NCBI GenBank assembly: GCA_040880205.1
Contig: JBBDIU010000111.1
Span: forward strand, 1 to 17,433
Length of the DNA stretch: 17,433 nt
Reading direction: 5' to 3'
From: WACF01 sp040880205
Lineage (GTDB): Bacteria > Pseudomonadota > Gammaproteobacteria > Pseudomonadales > Cellvibrionaceae
Shown: piece by piece, positions 15,389 to 17,433 of the stretch
Layout of the letters: each line of letters begins with the position of its first letter
Numbering within the stretch: position 1 is the stretch's first letter
The notes under the pieces: model-generated
Databases searched by the model: none
Told to the model about the DNA's origin: nothing
Seen by the model: the letters and a program-made list of their open reading frames with translations, nothing else
Position numbers and translations under genes: made by a program

Positions 15389-15666
15389 ACAATTAACATT
15401 CACTACGTGTCTATGCAAAGCGCATCGGTTGCTTTAGATACTGCGTACCTTCGACCTATCTGTTACAAAAAAAAGTAACCCAAAAAGAACTCTCAACCCG
15501 GCACCTAAGTCCCTCAATCGCCACAGAGTTTACCTTTGTGGATGGTTGCCAAAGTTGATTCTGTGTTACCAAATTGAGAAAAAGACCCCATTGCATTCAC
15601 CTCATTCGGGCCGCCATGCTATCAACATCCGACTCAATGTAAACGTCGAGGGAACCTGGTTTTGTA
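15389..15666. other. Non-coding stretch with small stem-loops
   Basis: About 280 bp without a credible gene. It contains GTTAC and GTAAC flanking a run of eight A (about 15461-15478), and an 8-bp stem CCACAGAG/CTTTGTGG (15521-15528 with 15534-15541, one G-T pair, 5-nt loop). No T tract follows the larger stem on either strand, so neither is a clear terminator for the genes on the right. The 3' ends of both flanking minus- and plus-strand transcripts are otherwise unmarked. Confidence 0.4.
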
Positions 15667-16512
15667 CTAGCGATCCGGAACTGACCGCTCCGCGACTCCT
15701 TGATAATCGATGTCTTCACATTGCAAGGGTAAGAACGTCTCGGCGGGTTTATCGCGAGTATCCACGAAACAAGCGGCAACGCCGCTGGCTACCGCAACGG
15801 GATAAATGCGATAGATCTCCTCGGGGGTAAAACCGTGGTCGGACCAGAAGGCCGCCACATAGCCGTTGATATTAATGGTTTCGGAATAGGTCCGGTCCAG
15901 ATAGTCGTTGATGGCGAAGGCGAGTGCCAGGTGTTCGCCGATAGGGAAACCTAATGCTTCCCGGAAGCGTTCCAGCGCCGGGACCCGCTCATCACCCTTG
16001 GCAATGGGGCGGGCGTAACCCATCATCAGCGGTTTACCACCGTGACGCGCCGCTTCCTGTTTAACAATGCCTTCAACAGTCATTCCCTTGTCGCAGTCCA
16101 ACTTGGCACGCTGGATAAATTCCATCCCTTCGATAATGGGTTTAATGCCATAGGAACGCGCGTCGGTTGCCAGTATTCCCGCCACGGTGGATGCCAGGGC
16201 CGACGCCCGCACGCTGCCACCCAGGGCGCCGATGTGATTGCACCAGATCCTCGGGTCTGGCCAGCTTATGCAAATCTGCACGGTCTCAAACCAGTCGGCC
16301 AATGCCCGCTCGGGGATTCGACCGGTCACGTTGAACATAACGACCTGCATGTAGGACAACTTGCCCACAAAGTCATCCATCATGTCGTAACCGCGGTTCA
16401 TGACACCCCGCCCGATCACCCAGCCACCAATGCTGCTGCGAATGACGCCGCGGTTGTGATCCCAGATCGCGGTATCTTGTGCGTTTTTAGCCTTGGATTC
16501 GTCGCCGCTCAC
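15667..16512 (-). CDS. Citryl-CoA lyase / citrate synthase-fold protein, second of a pair
   Basis: A 281-aa protein that resembles the C-terminal citrate-synthase-fold part of ATP-citrate lyase and stand-alone citryl-CoA lyases. Matching stretches are GRGVMNRGYDMMDDFVGK at 34-51, VVMFNVTGRIPE at 57-68, and a C-terminal NINGYVAAFWSDHGFTPEE at 214-232 leading to SGVAACFVDTRD. The place of the catalytic G-[FI]-G-H-R motif appears to be taken by GYARP (165-169) followed by GDER, so the usual active-site histidine is missing. WPDPRIWCNHIGALGGS at 84-100 is distinctive. The start is GTG, overlapping the upstream gene's stop in GTGA, with GAGGAG eight bases upstream. Coupling suggests a heteromer with its neighbour. 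The reaction is unknown; citrate or citramalate cleavage or synthesis is only one possibility. Confidence 0.68.
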   Translation of the reverse strand: MSGDESKAKNAQDTAIWDHNRGVIRSSIGGWVIGRGVMNRGYDMMDDFVGKLSYMQVVMFNVTGRIPERALADWFETVQICISWPDPRIWCNHIGALGGSVRASALASTVAGILATDARSYGIKPIIEGMEFIQRAKLDCDKGMTVEGIVKQEAARHGGKPLMMGYARPIAKGDERVPALERFREALGFPIGEHLALAFAINDYLDRTYSETININGYVAAFWSDHGFTPEEIYRIYPVAVASGVAACFVDTRDKPAETFLPLQCEDIDYQGVAERSVPDR

Positions 16513-17345
16513 TGATTTTTCTCCTCGCCGGTTTCGATGAAATAATCCTTGTCGTCGGGGAAGGGCATCGCGGTCAATGGTTTGCTGGCCATTTCAATGC
16601 CGTGGGCGAACAAGCCCGGCGCGCTCATGATTTGGAATATGCCGCCACCCATTCGAGGTTGGAAGCCGAGGTCGGCCAGGACCGCGCCGACCAAGCCGGT
16701 GCTGAGCCAACCCATGTTGTGTTGCTCCAGCGCGCGTGAGAACGCGTCCGCCCATTGCATGATCTTGCCCGCCCCGGGCAATGTGATTAACTGCCTTGCA
16801 ATTCGCACCACCATTTGATCGACCCCGCCAAAGTGAGAGCCGAAGCCCGGTGCAATGTGCAGATCGCCTTCTTCCTTGTCGGAGTGCGCCTTTATCAGCT
16901 CCTCGGCTGTCGTGTGTGGGTCCCGCTTCGCCTGTTTCCGCAGCCAACGAATCGCCGGTTCCACTTCCGCCGCTCCCAGATGTTCGCCACCGAGGATGGT
17001 CAAACCGATGGGCAGAATGTGCGATGGATCGGTTTTGCCCACCCCGGCGTTCATGGCCGCCCGAGTCGCCGGATGGCGCGGACCCGGATTGATGAAGGCG
17101 ATCATCAGTCTTTCCATTAATTGCGATTCCTGCGGTGTGGGGAGCTCGCCCTTGAACAATAGAAATACCAGATCTGGATAACTTCGCTTGGCCATCAGCT
17201 CCAGCAGATCATAGCCGTGGCAATGAGAGGATTCAGCGATGTAGGGGTTTTTAGTGCTGGGAGTCTCGCTCCAAATTTTGGTGACTATTTTCTTTGCAAA
17301 TTGGTCCTCGCGGCGAGTTACGCGACTTCGGTCGGTGTTTGTCAT
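16509..17345 (-). CDS. Citryl-CoA lyase / citrate synthase-fold protein, first of a pair
   Basis: A 278-aa protein aligning by eye with citryl-CoA lyases and the C-terminal module of ATP-citrate lyase. Shared elements are GYDLLELMAKRSYPDLVFLL at 44-63 with FKGELP following, the segment RHPATRAAMNAGV at 90-102, GGEHLGAAEVEPA at 119-131 (matching the conserved G-x-x-[HF]-G-[GA]-A loop, with a histidine at 122), GFGSH at 167-171 where G-[FI]-G-H-R is expected, and GLFAHGIE at 244-251 like the conserved i-A-H-x-x-E near the C terminus. The GFGH motif is broken by one residue, so activity may differ from its relatives. The ATG at 17345 follows a GAGGAAGG ribosome site; a TTG one codon earlier would crowd it. 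The 3' end overlaps the next gene by four bases. Confidence 0.72.
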   Translation of the reverse strand: MTNTDRSRVTRREDQFAKKIVTKIWSETPSTKNPYIAESSHCHGYDLLELMAKRSYPDLVFLLFKGELPTPQESQLMERLMIAFINPGPRHPATRAAMNAGVGKTDPSHILPIGLTILGGEHLGAAEVEPAIRWLRKQAKRDPHTTAEELIKAHSDKEEGDLHIAPGFGSHFGGVDQMVVRIARQLITLPGAGKIMQWADAFSRALEQHNMGWLSTGLVGAVLADLGFQPRMGGGIFQIMSAPGLFAHGIEMASKPLTAMPFPDDKDYFIETGEEKNQ

Positions 17346-17433
17346 CAAACCTTCCTCGGTACCAGGATGTGCAGCAGCCTAGGGAGCCTCTGAATAATAC
17401 CAATACGTCTCTGCGTGACCTGAAGCGTTCAGA
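17346..17433 (-). promoter_or_regulatory. Leader of the citryl-CoA lyase-like pair, ribosome site included
   Basis: The 88 bases upstream of the first gene of the pair hold a strong Shine-Dalgarno (GAGGAAGG, minus strand, four bases before the ATG). A possible -10 hexamer TATTAT lies further upstream, near 17394-17399, but no matching -35 is at the right distance. The promoter or an upstream co-transcribed gene may lie beyond the window. Confidence 0.4.

Noticed and set aside
15521..15541. Stem-loop as intrinsic terminator of the citryl-CoA lyase-like pair
   Set aside because: An 8-bp stem exists, but it lies over 120 bases beyond the stop and no run of T follows on either strand.
15546..15830. 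94-aa plus-strand frame at the end of the citryl-CoA lyase-like pair
   Set aside because: Overlaps the 3' end of the minus-strand gene, is rich in Arg and Pro as expected of an antisense reading, and lacks a ribosome site.

Overview
The window looks like a chromosomal segment of a gammaproteobacterium, perhaps a marine or cellulolytic group such as Cellvibrionales. This rests on the gene order suhB / trmJ / iscR / iscS, on protein lengths and active sites that match Escherichia coli for SuhB, IscS and IscR, and on the overall style of the sequence. The exact family is a guess.

Layout: (1) 1-6654, minus strand: an iron-sulfur cluster assembly operon iscR-iscS-sufB-sufC-sufD-sufS. It has a sigma70-type promoter built into two touching IscR type 1 operators (6703-6760) and a palindromic REP-like element (4-80) behind its last gene. 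(2) 6968-8168, plus strand: two exported thioredoxin-fold proteins. One is a redoxin with a single cysteine in its active-site loop; the other is a WCxxC lipoprotein overlapping it by 11 bp. (3) 8169-8293: a convergent spacer made almost entirely of 7-bp repeat units. (4) trmJ (minus) and suhB (plus), divergent. (5) A soluble hybrid sensor kinase (PAS-PAS-HisKA-HATPase-REC) on minus, converging on suhB. (6) 12463-15127, plus: an acetolactate-synthase-like thiamine diphosphate (ThDP) enzyme followed by an SDR oxidoreductase. (7) A possible small two-helix membrane protein on minus. (8) 15667-17345, minus: two overlapping genes for different citryl-CoA lyase / citrate-synthase-fold proteins, both with altered catalytic motifs.

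How the parts relate: IscR with an intact [2Fe-2S] ligand set probably represses its own operon when clusters are plentiful. IscS and SufS supply sulfur, and SufBCD is the scaffold and ATPase complex. The locus keeps the enterobacterial frame suhB-trmJ-iscR-iscS, but sufBCDS stands where iscU-iscA-hscBA-fdx would be, and a thiol-redox pair sits between trmJ and iscR. The right third reads as carbon metabolism of unknown purpose: a possible carboligase plus ketoreductase unit and an uncharacterised citryl-CoA-lyase-like pair.

The most unusual signals are the heptamer arrays lying directly behind three stop codons, the contiguous IscR operators with a long inverted repeat at their edge, and the degenerate citrate-synthase-fold pair. 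No tRNA, rRNA, CRISPR array, transposase or convincing intrinsic terminator was seen.
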